Shown piece by piece: positions 1-6,331 of a stretch of DNA of 10,778 bases (its first letter is position 1; every line of letters begins with the position of its first letter). The DNA lies in contig DVOV01000024.1 of assembly GCA_018713375.1 (NCBI GenBank), positions 1 to 10,778 on the forward strand, written 5' to 3'. A model generated the notes under the pieces. It saw only the letters and a program-made list of their open reading frames with translations, made no database searches and was not told where the DNA came from. Source of the DNA: Candidatus Scatomorpha stercorigallinarum (lineage in GTDB: Bacteria > Bacillota_A > Clostridia > Oscillospirales > Oscillospiraceae). The translations under genes were made by a program, and so were the position numbers.

Positions 1-29
1 TCCCGAAAAGGGGCGCTGTTGGCCGTCGG

Positions 30-58
30 TTGACAAACAAGCGCATTTATGGTAGCAT
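30..58 (+). promoter_or_regulatory. Promoter of the membrane-protein gene
   Basis: The sequence shows a perfect -35 box TTGACA (30-35), a 17-base spacer and the -10 hexamer TAGCAT (53-58, 4 of 6 consensus bases). Transcription would start near 65, about 43 bases before the chosen ATG at 108. The TTG inside this -35 box also opens the reading frame, which is why a naive start at 30 is misleading. Confidence 0.72.
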
Positions 59-107
59 CACGTTAAGTATAGGATTTACACTGCTAAAGAATGGGGGGGG
101 CGAGGAT

Positions 108-1022
108 ATGTTCCGCGGCCTGGATATCCCGCGCGAGGACAAAATATCCGTGATCACGCTGCTGCTGTGGGACGCTGTGTGGACGTGCTTCCTCATCGCC
201 ATGCTGCTGCACCTGACCGGCGTTGTGGACATCCCCGCGTTTGGGGGCGGGGGAGAGCAGCTGTTCGAGCCCATCGACATGGGGCTGTGCATCGGCGGCG
301 TTTTAACTGCCGGTATCAATCACCTCATGGGGCAGCGGTTCTGGTATGACGATGATTTGTCGCTGAAAGTCTCTACCAAGACCTATTATATTGTTTACAC
401 GGTCGTTGCGGCCGCCGCTTTGGCCGTTGCGGCGCTCATCGTGGCCGTTTGTGGCAGTTCGTTGGCTTTGATCTATGCCCCGGCCGCCGTTTCTGCCCTG
501 GCGATCGCCGGTTTCATCGCCATGACGGCCTGCGCAGTCCGCAACAAGCGGCGCGAGCAGGAGGGGGACGACGCGCCGCCGCCGGACAGGGACCTGCCGC
601 ACGACGGGATAAAGCCGCTGCCGCACCAGCGGCTGATATTCCTGCTGCTTGCATACGACGTGCTCTGGCTGGCGGCGACCGTGGCGCTGGGCGGCTATGA
701 GCTGGAATACAGCCGGTACGGCGAGCCCGACATGATATCGATCGCCGTGCTCCCAATGACCATACTGACGCTGCTATTCAACTTTGGCCTGTATGTTTTC
801 TGCTTCGGCAACGCGGAGAAGGACATACAGCCCTTTTCCACCAAAGCGCTGCGCAACGCGGGGCTGGTTGCCCTTGGACTGGTTATGGTGATGTACACCA
901 TCGACCGCAATTTTGACCTGCCAAACATGGCGTGGACGTATATGGTGCTCCCGATCCCGGGGATGCTCCTGCTCGCATACGTGTCCATCAGGGTGCTGGC
1001 GCACCGCAGGCGCGGCGGCTGA
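108..1022 (+). CDS. Hypothetical multi-pass membrane protein, 304 aa
   Basis: I do not recognise this family. The ATG at 108 was chosen because a G-rich ribosome site (93-105) precedes it and because the in-frame TTG at 30 lies in the -35 box. Hydrophobic segments lie at about residues 14-40, 92-115, 118-143, 175-196, 208-233, 248-265 and 276-297, so it should sit in the cytoplasmic membrane with about seven helices. A charged, proline-rich loop (about 145-172) splits it into two halves. The halves share landmarks in the same order: LLLWDAVW (18-25) matches LLLAYDVLW (179-187), and an STK precedes a helix at 89-91 and again at 244-246. This suggests an old internal duplication. No catalytic motif, signal peptide or transporter signature is visible. 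It stands alone between its own promoter and terminator, so context gives no function. Confidence 0.8.
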   Translation: MFRGLDIPREDKISVITLLLWDAVWTCFLIAMLLHLTGVVDIPAFGGGGEQLFEPIDMGLCIGGVLTAGINHLMGQRFWYDDDLSLKVSTKTYYIVYTVVAAAALAVAALIVAVCGSSLALIYAPAAVSALAIAGFIAMTACAVRNKRREQEGDDAPPPDRDLPHDGIKPLPHQRLIFLLLAYDVLWLAATVALGGYELEYSRYGEPDMISIAVLPMTILTLLFNFGLYVFCFGNAEKDIQPFSTKALRNAGLVALGLVMVMYTIDRNFDLPNMAWTYMVLPIPGMLLLAYVSIRVLAHRRRGG

Positions 1023-1071
1023 AGCGGGCGCGCGCCGCGCGGCGGGCCTTAGGCGCTGTAACTTTTGTAAT

Positions 1072-1105
1072 AAATGCCCCGGGCGGCGTGTCCCGGGGCA
1101 TTTTT
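1072..1105 (+). terminator. Intrinsic terminator of the membrane-protein gene
   Basis: A perfect 12-bp stem (1072-1083 with 1092-1103) encloses an 8-base loop and runs into TTTTT at 1101-1105. The lower A-T pairs of the stem are part of the A and T tracts, so it may also work weakly on the minus strand. It lies 50 bases after the stop codon. Confidence 0.92.
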
Positions 1106-1139
1106 GTGCACTTTTCAGGCCAAATACGCCCGAAAGGGC

Positions 1140-1168
1140 TTGACTTCTACCGCGCGCTGGCTTACTAT
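1140..1168 (+). promoter_or_regulatory. Promoter of birA
   Basis: TTGACT (1140-1145), a 17-base spacer and TACTAT (1163-1168) form a sigma-70/SigA-type promoter. It lies just after the preceding terminator and gives a 5' leader of about 100 bases before the birA ATG. That leader holds a short ORF and a hairpin. Confidence 0.72.
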
Positions 1169-1209
1169 GTACGCGCAATTTACCGGCAGGGCCGGGATGA
1201 GGTGAAGAC

Positions 1210-1281
1210 ATGATATCCTGTGCACGTTTTGCGCACATTTTTCACATTTCCATAACTTTGAGGGGGTGCGGCGTATGCTGA
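1210..1281 (+). CDS. Possible 23-codon upstream ORF overlapping birA
   Basis: An ATG at 1210 has a credible ribosome site GAGGTG five bases upstream (1199-1204) and opens a 23-residue frame beginning MISCARFAHIF. Its stop TGA (1279-1281) lies just inside the birA coding sequence, whose ATG is at 1275. Such an overlap would permit translational coupling. The peptide has three His, three Cys and four Ile but no run of one amino acid, so it does not resemble a classic attenuation leader. It may be a chance ORF: the only support is the ribosome site and the start/stop overlap. Confidence 0.35.
   Translation: MISCARFAHIFHISITLRGCGVC
1219..1242 (+). promoter_or_regulatory. Small hairpin with T-tract in the birA leader
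   Basis: Bases 1219-1225 pair with 1231-1237 (six pairs, one A-C mismatch) around a five-base loop, followed by TTTTT at 1238-1242. It resembles a weak intrinsic terminator lying inside the short upstream ORF, ahead of birA. Ribosomes on the ORF would disrupt it. The stem is short, so the role is uncertain. Confidence 0.35.
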
Positions 1282-2030
1282 CCGCCGCCGAGCTGGGCGC
1301 GCTGCTCAAGCCGCCGCTGCGGGCCGTGGTGGTGGAGCGCGCCGAGTCCACCAACACCTCGCTGATGCGCATGGCCGCCACCGGCGCCGCCGAGGGCACC
1401 GTGCTGCTCGCGCTCTCGCAGTCCGCCGGGCGCGGGCAGCGCGGACGCACATTTTACTCCCCCGCGGGCTGCGGGCTCTATATGAGCCTGCTGCTGCGCC
1501 CGCGGATGCGCCCCGAGGACGCGCTGGCCGTCACGCCGGCCGCCGCCGTCGCCGCGGCACAGGCCATTGAGGCCGCCGCCGGCCGGCCGGCGGGCATCAA
1601 GTGGGTGAACGACATACAGATAGAAGGCAAAAAGGTCTGCGGCATCCTGACGGAGAGCGCCAGCAGCGCCGGCTCGCTGGACTGCATCGTCTGCGGCATC
1701 GGCATCGACCTCTGCCCGCCGCCGGGCGGCTGGCCGGCGGAGCTGGAGGGCAAGGCGGGCGCGCTGTTCGACAGATACCCCGGCGACGAGCGTGCGGCGG
1801 CGCTGGCCGCGGATGTTCTGAACCGCCTGTGGGAGCTCTGCTCGCTGCTGCCGGGGCGCGATTTCCTGGACGAGTACCGCTCCCGCAGCGTGCTCACGGG
1901 CCGGCGTGTGGCCGTCAGCGGCCGCGGAGAGGCCACGGTGCAGGGGATAGACGACGACTTCCACCTGCTCGTGCGTTTCGATAACGGCGAGGCCGCCGCC
2001 ATCGCCTCCGCTTCCGAACTCATATGGTGA
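1275..2030 (+). CDS. birA: Biotin-protein ligase (biotin-[acetyl-CoA-carboxylase] ligase), 251 aa
   Basis: This enzyme activates biotin with ATP to biotinyl-AMP and attaches it to the lysine of biotin carboxyl carrier domains in the cytoplasm. The catalytic loop reads GRGQRGR (residues 52-58), followed by the conserved KWVNDI (109-114) and KKVCGIL (119-125). GIGIDL (141-146) matches the usual GIGIN region. A C-terminal beta domain (about 205-251) fits the BPL_C fold. Family members that also repress biotin genes carry an N-terminal winged helix of about 60 residues. Here the catalytic domain begins by residue 15, so this looks like a ligase without repressor function. The ATG at 1275 is preferred over the GTG at 1266 because GAGGGGG (1260-1266) then sits eight bases upstream. 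No biotin biosynthesis or carboxylase gene lies nearby. Confidence 0.95.
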   Translation: MLTAAELGALLKPPLRAVVVERAESTNTSLMRMAATGAAEGTVLLALSQSAGRGQRGRTFYSPAGCGLYMSLLLRPRMRPEDALAVTPAAAVAAAQAIEAAAGRPAGIKWVNDIQIEGKKVCGILTESASSAGSLDCIVCGIGIDLCPPPGGWPAELEGKAGALFDRYPGDERAAALAADVLNRLWELCSLLPGRDFLDEYRSRSVLTGRRVAVSGRGEATVQGIDDDFHLLVRFDNGEAAAIASASELIW

Positions 2031-2035
2031 TATGC

Positions 2036-2071
2036 AAACTGCCGGGAGGCTGGGCCTCCCGGCAGTTTTTT
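2036..2071 (+). terminator. Terminator between birA and the convergent importer operon
   Basis: A 15-bp perfect stem (2036-2050 with 2054-2068) with a three-base loop is followed by a T run at 2066-2071. It ends birA transcription. The minus-strand receptor gene stops at 2081, so the same hairpin probably ends that operon too, although its T run in that direction is only three bases. Confidence 0.92.
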
Positions 2072-2080
2072 CGTGTATGC

Positions 2081-3052
2081 TCAGCCCTCCACGGGGTTGT
2101 AGCCCTCGGGGATGCTGATGCCCAGCAGCTCGCAGTTCTCGGGGTCATAGATCTTCTCCATGGCCCCGTACTGGACGGGCATGGAGGAGATGTCGGCCTC
2201 GCCGGTGAGCACCTGCGCGGCCATCTCGGCGGTCAGGCGGCCCAGCTCGTAGTAGTCGGTGGCGATGGTGGCCACGCCGCAGCCGGAGCAGATGCCCGGG
2301 TCGCCGCCGACGACGGGCACGCCCGCCGGCAGCACCACGTTGGCCACGCTCTCAACGTTGGTGGCCACGGTGTTGTCCGTGGGGATGTAGATGACGTCAG
2401 AAGCGTCGCAGGCGGCCTGCGTGACGCTGGCAAGGTCGTTCACATCCGTGAAGGCGAAGATCTCGCAGGCGTAGCCCAGGGGCTCCAGATAGCCGCGCAC
2501 GGTCTCTATCTGATAGACGCTGTTGGGCTCGCCGGAGCAGTAGAGCAGGCCGACGGTCCCCGCGTCCGGGAAGAGCTCGCTGATGATGGCGGCCTGCGCC
2601 TCCAGATCGACGAGGTCGCTGGTGCCGGAGATGTTGCCGCCCACCGTGCCGTCGAAGTCCTCGAGCCCGAGGGCGACGGCGTAGTCGGTGACGGAGGTGC
2701 CGAGTATGGGCGTGTCGGCCGTGGCCGAGGCGGCGGCCTGCAGCGGCCAGGTGGCGTTGGCCAGGATGAGGTCCACGCCCTCGGCGAGGAACCCGTTCAT
2801 GATCGTTGTGCAGTTCGTCTGCTCCCCGCCGGCATTCTGCTCGCGGAACACGACCTTGTCTGCGCCCAGCAGCTCGGTGAGGCCGTCCATAAAGCCCTGT
2901 GTGGCTTCGCTGAGCGAGACGTGTTCCATCTGTTCGCAGATGCCGATAGTATAGCCGTCCGGGTCGTCGGCGCTTTGTCCTTCGCCGCCGCAGGCGGCAA
3001 GCGTGAGCGCCATGGTCGCCGCGAGCGCGGCGGAGAGCAGTTTCTTCTTCAT
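2081..3052 (-). CDS. Second ABC-importer substrate-binding lipoprotein (TrpX-like, PF04392 type), 323 aa
   Basis: This is an extracellular solute receptor anchored as a lipoprotein. A lysine-rich start, a hydrophobic stretch and the lipobox LAAC (residues 18-21) form a type II signal peptide. The body matches the ABC_sub_bind family that includes streptococcal TrpX, with landmarks DLILANAT, GTSVTDYA, GNISGTSDL, GLLYCSGEPNS, IPTDN and ATDYYELG. It is clearly a paralogue of the receptor at 4998-6038 but lacks that protein's acidic Ala-Pro linker, which accounts for its shorter length. It is the last gene of the importer operon, about 100 bases after the ATPase and behind a terminator-like hairpin, so it may be made at a lower level. 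A GAGGAAA ribosome site precedes the ATG. It probably delivers a related aromatic ligand to the same permease. The ligand itself cannot be read from the sequence. Confidence 0.9.
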   Translation of the reverse strand: MKKKLLSAALAATMALTLAACGGEGQSADDPDGYTIGICEQMEHVSLSEATQGFMDGLTELLGADKVVFREQNAGGEQTNCTTIMNGFLAEGVDLILANATWPLQAAASATADTPILGTSVTDYAVALGLEDFDGTVGGNISGTSDLVDLEAQAAIISELFPDAGTVGLLYCSGEPNSVYQIETVRGYLEPLGYACEIFAFTDVNDLASVTQAACDASDVIYIPTDNTVATNVESVANVVLPAGVPVVGGDPGICSGCGVATIATDYYELGRLTAEMAAQVLTGEADISSMPVQYGAMEKIYDPENCELLGISIPEGYNPVEG

Positions 3053-3092
3053 TTTGGTTTCCTCTTTTCCTCAGTTTTGGTATTTTGGCCGC

Positions 3093-3126
3093 AAAAATGC
3101 ACCCCCACCCTGAGATGAGGGTGCAT
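3093..3126 (-). terminator. Terminator-like hairpin between the ATPase and second receptor genes
   Basis: On the minus strand an 8-bp stem (3119-3126 with 3097-3104) is followed by a T run ending at 3093. An overlapping alternative pairing, CACCC with GGGTG, exists (3119-3123 with 3106-3110). It should allow only part of the transcription from upstream to reach the second receptor. The bases after it, TTTTTGCGGCCAA, resemble those after the attenuator ahead of the first receptor. Confidence 0.7.
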
Positions 3127-3158
3127 GATCGCTTCAGTGTGTGCCGCGCTGCCGGCGT

Positions 3159-3956
3159 TCAGGCGCCGAGCAGGATACGGTCGTTGTCCAGCGTGGTGCC
3201 GGTCTCGGCGCTGAAGCGCTCGAGCAGCTCCTCCACGGTCAGGCGCTCCTTCTCCTTGCCGGAGATGTCGAGCACGATCTCGCCCTCGCTCATCATAATG
3301 AGGCGGTTGCCGTGCTCGATGGCGTCGCGCATGTTGTGCGTGACCATCAGCGTGGTGAGGTGATTCTCGCTGACGATGCGGTCGGAGAGCTCCAGCACCT
3401 TGGCGGCGGTCTTGGGGTCGAGCGCGGCGGTGTGCTCGTCGAGCAGCAGCAGCTTCGGCTGCACCAGGGCGGCCATCAGCAGCGTCAGCGCCTGGCGCTG
3501 GCCGCCGGAGAGCAGCCCCGCGTGGGTGCTGAGGCGGTTCTCCAGCCCCAGGTCGAGTGTGGCCAGCAGGGCGCGGTAGTCCTCGCGCTCCGTCTTGGTG
3601 ATGCCCCAGCGGAGGCCGCGGCGCTTGCCGCGGCGGGCGGCGAGGGCCAGGTTCTCCTCAATGCCCATGGTGCCGGCGGTGCCCATCATCGGGTCCTGGA
3701 ACACGCGGCCGATGAAGGCGGCGCGCTTGTGCTCCGGCAGGCCGGTGATGTCCCGCCCGTCGATGCGGATGGAGCCGCAGTCCACGGGGAACACGCCTGC
3801 GATGGCGTTGAGCATGGTGCTTTTGCCGGCACCGTTGCCGCCGATGACGGTGACGAAATCGCCGTCGTTCAGCGTCAGGCTCAGGTCACGCAGCGCCGTC
3901 TTGGCGTTGACCGTGCCGGGGTGGAAGGTCTTGGAGATGTTTTTGAGTTCAAGCAT
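3159..3956 (-). CDS. ABC transporter ATPase (TrpZ-like), 265 aa
   Basis: This is the cytoplasmic ATP-hydrolysing subunit of the importer. It has Walker A GGNGAGKST (residues 39-47), Q-loop Gln87, signature LSGGQ (149-153), Walker B LLLLDE (169-174), D-loop ALD (178-180) and switch His207. The complete set of motifs implies an active enzyme. Its length is normal for importer ATPases paired with branched-chain-type (BPD_transp_2) permeases. The gene overlaps the permease gene by eight bases. Its ribosome site AAAGGAGG lies within the last permease codons, so translation is probably coupled. A second receptor gene follows after a terminator-like hairpin. I use TrpZ-like because of the family context. 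The substrate prediction comes from the leader peptide, not from this subunit. Confidence 0.95.
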   Translation of the reverse strand: MLELKNISKTFHPGTVNAKTALRDLSLTLNDGDFVTVIGGNGAGKSTMLNAIAGVFPVDCGSIRIDGRDITGLPEHKRAAFIGRVFQDPMMGTAGTMGIEENLALAARRGKRRGLRWGITKTEREDYRALLATLDLGLENRLSTHAGLLSGGQRQALTLLMAALVQPKLLLLDEHTAALDPKTAAKVLELSDRIVSENHLTTLMVTHNMRDAIEHGNRLIMMSEGEIVLDISGKEKERLTVEELLERFSAETGTTLDNDRILLGA

Positions 3957-4908
3957 TGTTCGTTTCCTCCTTTGCCTGACGGGCGTGTGTGCGGCGGACG
4001 CTGAGTTGGCCCTTCCAGTAGGGGATGGCCAGGAACACGGCTACGATGAGCGCGGTGAAGAGCTTGAGGTCGTTGGGGTCCAGCCCCAGCCGGAGCACGA
4101 CCTGGATGACGACGTAATAGATTATGGAGCCAATGACGCAGGCGAGCAGTTTGAGCGAGAAATTCCTGAACAACTTGCTGAAGGCCACTTCGCCGATGAT
4201 GACGGCGGCCAGGCCGATGACGATGGCGCCGCGGCCCATGTCGATGGTGGACGAGCCCTGGTACTGCGCGAGCAGCGCCCCGGCGAGCGCCACCAGGCCG
4301 TTGGATATCATCAGCCCGATGACGGTGTTGCGCCCGGTGTTTATGCCCTGCGCGCGGGACATGTTGCGGTTGGCGCCCGTGGCGCGGATACCGCAGCCGA
4401 CCTCCGTGCCGAAGAACCAGTAGAGTATGGCGATGAGCGCCACGATGACCACGGCCAGCAGGGGGATCGGGTTTTGCAGGCTCAGATCGCGGACATAGCG
4501 CGAGGAGACGGCCAGGTCGTAGCTGTCAACGCGGATGGCGAGGGTCGCCTGGGTGCCGGCGGCGGTGCCCCAGCCCATCACGCGCAGGTTTATCGAGTAG
4601 AGCGCGAGCTGGGTGAGGATGCCGGCGAGGATGGCGGGTATGCCGCACTTGGTGTGGAAGAGGCCGGTCACCAGCCCCGCGAGCATCCCGGCCAGGACGG
4701 CGCAGAGCATGGCGAGATAGGCGTTCATGCCGTTCAGCATCAGCAGCACGCAGACCGCGCCGCCGGTCGCGAGCGAGCCGTCCACTGTGAGGTCGGCTAC
4801 GTCAAGGACGCGGTAGGTGATGTAGACGCCGATGGCCATGATGCCCCAGATGAGCCCCTGTCCCACGGCCCCTGGCAGGGAGTTCAGCAGCGATTGCAGG
4901 AAATCCAT
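3949..4908 (-). CDS. ABC transporter permease (TrpY-like, BPD_transp_2 family), 319 aa
   Basis: This membrane subunit forms the translocation path and probably acts as a homodimer, since the operon has only one permease gene. Hydrophobic segments occur at about residues 14-32, 47-60, 64-84, 88-106, 148-166, 196-215, 226-241, 252-274 and 281-297. The cytoplasmic loop EVGCGIRATGANRNMSRAQG (169-188) is the expected ATPase-coupling motif of this family. The proximal VLDVADLTVDGSLATGGA stretch is typical of the TrpY-like group. A hydrophilic tail ends the protein and overlaps the ATPase start. AAGGAG lies about 11 bases before the ATG, a longer spacing than usual. The gene follows the first receptor after an 89-base gap that holds a strong hairpin. 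Confidence 0.93.
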   Translation of the reverse strand: MDFLQSLLNSLPGAVGQGLIWGIMAIGVYITYRVLDVADLTVDGSLATGGAVCVLLMLNGMNAYLAMLCAVLAGMLAGLVTGLFHTKCGIPAILAGILTQLALYSINLRVMGWGTAAGTQATLAIRVDSYDLAVSSRYVRDLSLQNPIPLLAVVIVALIAILYWFFGTEVGCGIRATGANRNMSRAQGINTGRNTVIGLMISNGLVALAGALLAQYQGSSTIDMGRGAIVIGLAAVIIGEVAFSKLFRNFSLKLLACVIGSIIYYVVIQVVLRLGLDPNDLKLFTALIVAVFLAIPYWKGQLSVRRTHARQAKEETNNA

Positions 4909-4930
4909 AACGTGTAAAGCTCCTTAGTCT

Positions 4931-4970
4931 TCCGCCCTTCGGGGGGCGGAGGCCAGCGGCCTTCGCCCCC
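4931..4970 (-). repeat. Very stable intercistronic hairpin between first receptor and permease
   Basis: Bases 4942-4954 pair with 4958-4970 over 13 positions (one G-T wobble) around a three-base loop. A competing hairpin pairs 4931-4937 with 4944-4950. No T run follows on the minus strand, so it is not a normal terminator. A likely role is to protect the upstream receptor message from 3' decay, or to dampen expression of the permease and ATPase, so that receptor exceeds membrane subunits. Confidence 0.65.
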
Positions 4971-4997
4971 GTGGACGTATCTTATCGTTCAGCCCGC

Positions 4998-6038
4998 TCA
5001 GGCGAGGGGCTCGTAGCCCTCCGGGATAACAACGCCCAGGGCCTCGCAGTTGGCGGGATTGTACATCTTGGTGACGGTCTCGTCATATCCGATGGCCATC
5101 TCGGAGACATCCGCCTCGCCGGTGAGTATCTGCACGGCCATCTCGCCGGTGATCTGGCCCAGCTCGTAGTAGTCGATGGAGAGGGTGGCCACGCCGCAGC
5201 CGGAGCAGATGCCGCTCTCGCCGGCGATGACGGGCACGCCCGCGGCCAGCACGACGTTGGCGATGCTCTCGGTGTTGTTGGCGGCGGTGTTGTCGGTGGG
5301 GATGTAGATGACGTCGCAGTTGTCGCAGGCCGTCTGCGTGACGCTGGCGAGGTCGTTCACATCGGTGAAGGCGTAGATCTCGGTGGCGTAGCCCAGCGCT
5401 TCCAGCTCGGCCTGCACGACCTCGATCTGGTAGACGCTGTTGGGCTCGGCGGAGCAGTAGAGGAGGCCGACGGTCTCGGCGTCCGGGAAGAGCTCCTGCA
5501 CCATGGCCGCCTGCTGGTCCAGCGGGGCCAGGTCGCTGGTGCCGGAGATGTTGTTGCCGAGGACCTCGATCATGGTGTCGTCCAGGCCGAGGGCGATGGC
5601 GTAGTTGGTAACGGCGGTGCCGAGCACGGGGATGTCGGCGGTGGCGGAGGCGGCGGCCTGCAGCGCGCCGGTGGCGTTGGCGAGTATCAGGTCCACGTCC
5701 TCGGCCACATAGCCGTCGATGATGGTGATGCAGTTATTCTGCTCGCCGCCGGCGTTCTGGCTCTTTATCTCCACCGCGTCGCCAAGGGCGGCGGTGAGGG
5801 CGTCCGTGAAGCCCTGGGTGGCGGCGTCCAGAGCCGTGTGCGGGGCCAGCTGGCAGATGCCGACGACGTATTTTTCGCCTTCGGCGTCCTCCGCGGGGGC
5901 GGCGCTCTCCTCAACGGCGGGCGCTTCGCTTTCGGCCGCGGGGGCTTCGCTCTCCTCGGCGGGGGCCTCGCCGCAGGCGGCGAGCGCGAGGACCATCAGT
6001 GCCGCGAGGGCGGCGCAGAGCAGCTTTTTCATCTTCAT
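4998..6038 (-). CDS. First ABC-importer substrate-binding lipoprotein (TrpX-like, PF04392 type), 346 aa
   Basis: This is the promoter-proximal receptor of the importer. The ATG at 6038 was chosen because it follows a GGGAGAG ribosome site and begins a type II signal peptide (MKMKKLL, lipobox LAAC at residues 19-22). The in-frame ATG at 6134 would read through the terminator. Residues 23-55 are an Ala-Pro-Glu linker with repeats of ESEAPA that probably spaces the receptor from the membrane. The binding domain follows, with DLILANAT, GTAVTNYA, GNNISGTSDL, GLLYCSAEPNS, IPTDNT, GICSGCGVAT and IDYYELG, as in the TrpX-like family. It is highly similar to the receptor at 2081-3052. The upstream attenuator coding for Phe and Tyr suggests that phenylalanine and/or tyrosine is the ligand, although the family is often labelled tryptophan transport. 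Confidence 0.92.
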   Translation of the reverse strand: MKMKKLLCAALAALMVLALAACGEAPAEESEAPAAESEAPAVEESAAPAEDAEGEKYVVGICQLAPHTALDAATQGFTDALTAALGDAVEIKSQNAGGEQNNCITIIDGYVAEDVDLILANATGALQAAASATADIPVLGTAVTNYAIALGLDDTMIEVLGNNISGTSDLAPLDQQAAMVQELFPDAETVGLLYCSAEPNSVYQIEVVQAELEALGYATEIYAFTDVNDLASVTQTACDNCDVIYIPTDNTAANNTESIANVVLAAGVPVIAGESGICSGCGVATLSIDYYELGQITGEMAVQILTGEADVSEMAIGYDETVTKMYNPANCEALGVVIPEGYEPLA

Positions 6039-6076
6039 TTTGTCTCTCCCTTTCCGTTTCCATTTCCTTGGCCGGC

Positions 6077-6115
6077 AAAAACAAAAGCAGCCCCGCCTGA
6101 CAGACGGGGCTGCTT
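6077..6115 (-). terminator. Attenuator terminator ahead of the importer operon
   Basis: On the minus strand a perfect 11-bp GC-rich stem (6105-6115 with 6085-6095) encloses a nine-base loop and is followed by TTTTGTTTTT. It lies 21 bases after the leader-peptide stop codon and 38 bases before the first receptor's ATG. A strong terminator inside a leader, between the promoter and the first structural gene, implies regulated premature termination. Confidence 0.9.
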
Positions 6116-6152
6116 GAATTTGCCTTTGGCCCAATTCAGCGATCCTCTTGTC
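6099..6152 (-). promoter_or_regulatory. Candidate antiterminator pairing in the importer leader
   Basis: Worked out by hand on the minus strand: the end of the leader ORF, GACAAGAGGATCGCTG (6152-6137), can pair with CAGCCCCGTCTGTC (6112-6099) in blocks GAC/GTC, AGA/TCT, GG/CC and GCTG/CAGC with small bulges. An inner hairpin TGAATT/AATTCA (6138-6133 with 6120-6115) bridges them. This consumes the left arm of the terminator. The upstream partner covers the last leader codons and the stop, so a ribosome that finishes the leader would block it, while one stalled in the aromatic run would leave it free. A folding calculation has not been run. Confidence 0.5.
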
Positions 6153-6288
6153 TTACCAGGCTGTTATTCCCATCGTTGCTAAAAAAGTAAAAGTAGGCAT
6201 AGGAATAAAAGCCCGCAAAAAAGAAGCGAGCCTGACGGACGGAGATGGCGGCGGAAGCGTTCATGGCGCGATCGAGAGCGTTGTTCAT
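6136..6288 (-). CDS. Phe/Tyr-rich attenuation leader peptide, 50 aa
   Basis: The ORF starts with ATG (6288), seven bases after AAAGGAGG, one of the best ribosome sites in the window. Residues 22-36 read FFFAGFYSYAYFYFF: seven Phe and four Tyr in 15 codons, and no Trp anywhere. Such a run is the hallmark of leader peptides that sense charged tRNA, as in the E. coli pheA leader with its FFFAFFF run. The stop codon lies 21 bases before an intrinsic terminator and within the sequence that can form the competing antiterminator. The aromatic run ends about 28 bases before that sequence, which is the right distance for stalling to expose it. The peptide has no membrane or enzyme motif. Its predicted role is cis regulation of the Phe/Tyr importer: stalling on scarce Phe-tRNA or Tyr-tRNA lets transcription continue. 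Confidence 0.8.
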   Translation of the reverse strand: MNNALDRAMNASAAISVRQARFFFAGFYSYAYFYFFSNDGNNSLVRQEDR

Positions 6289-6331
6289 CTTCCGTCCTCC
6301 TTTCCGGTCGGCTCGTTTTGCTGATGTAAAT

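Noticed and set aside
30..107. TTG start at position 30 for the membrane protein
   Set aside because: This TTG is the first half of a perfect TTGACA -35 box with a -10 at the correct spacing. The ATG at 108 has a ribosome site and begins a sensible protein.
2024..3118. Long plus-strand frame opposite the second receptor gene
   Set aside because: Composition is rich in Gly, Ala, Val, His and Asp without motifs, whereas the opposite strand has a lipobox and a clear solute-receptor domain. The same applies to frames opposite the ATPase, permease and first receptor (3141-4917 and 4971-6182).
3049..3126. 25-codon ORF starting inside the hairpin upstream of the second receptor, with an ATGA overlap
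   Set aside because: No ribosome site precedes its ATG, it is formed largely by the terminator stem, and it has no run of one amino acid.
6039..6134. ATG at 6134 as the start of the first receptor
   Set aside because: It would translate through the intrinsic terminator and place 32 charged and cysteine-rich residues before an otherwise ideal lipoprotein signal peptide. The ATG at 6038 has its own ribosome site.
6036..6288. T-box riboswitch in the importer leader
   Set aside because: No T-box sequence resembling AGGGTGGNACCGCG was seen before the terminator. The leader ORF with its aromatic run explains the region better.
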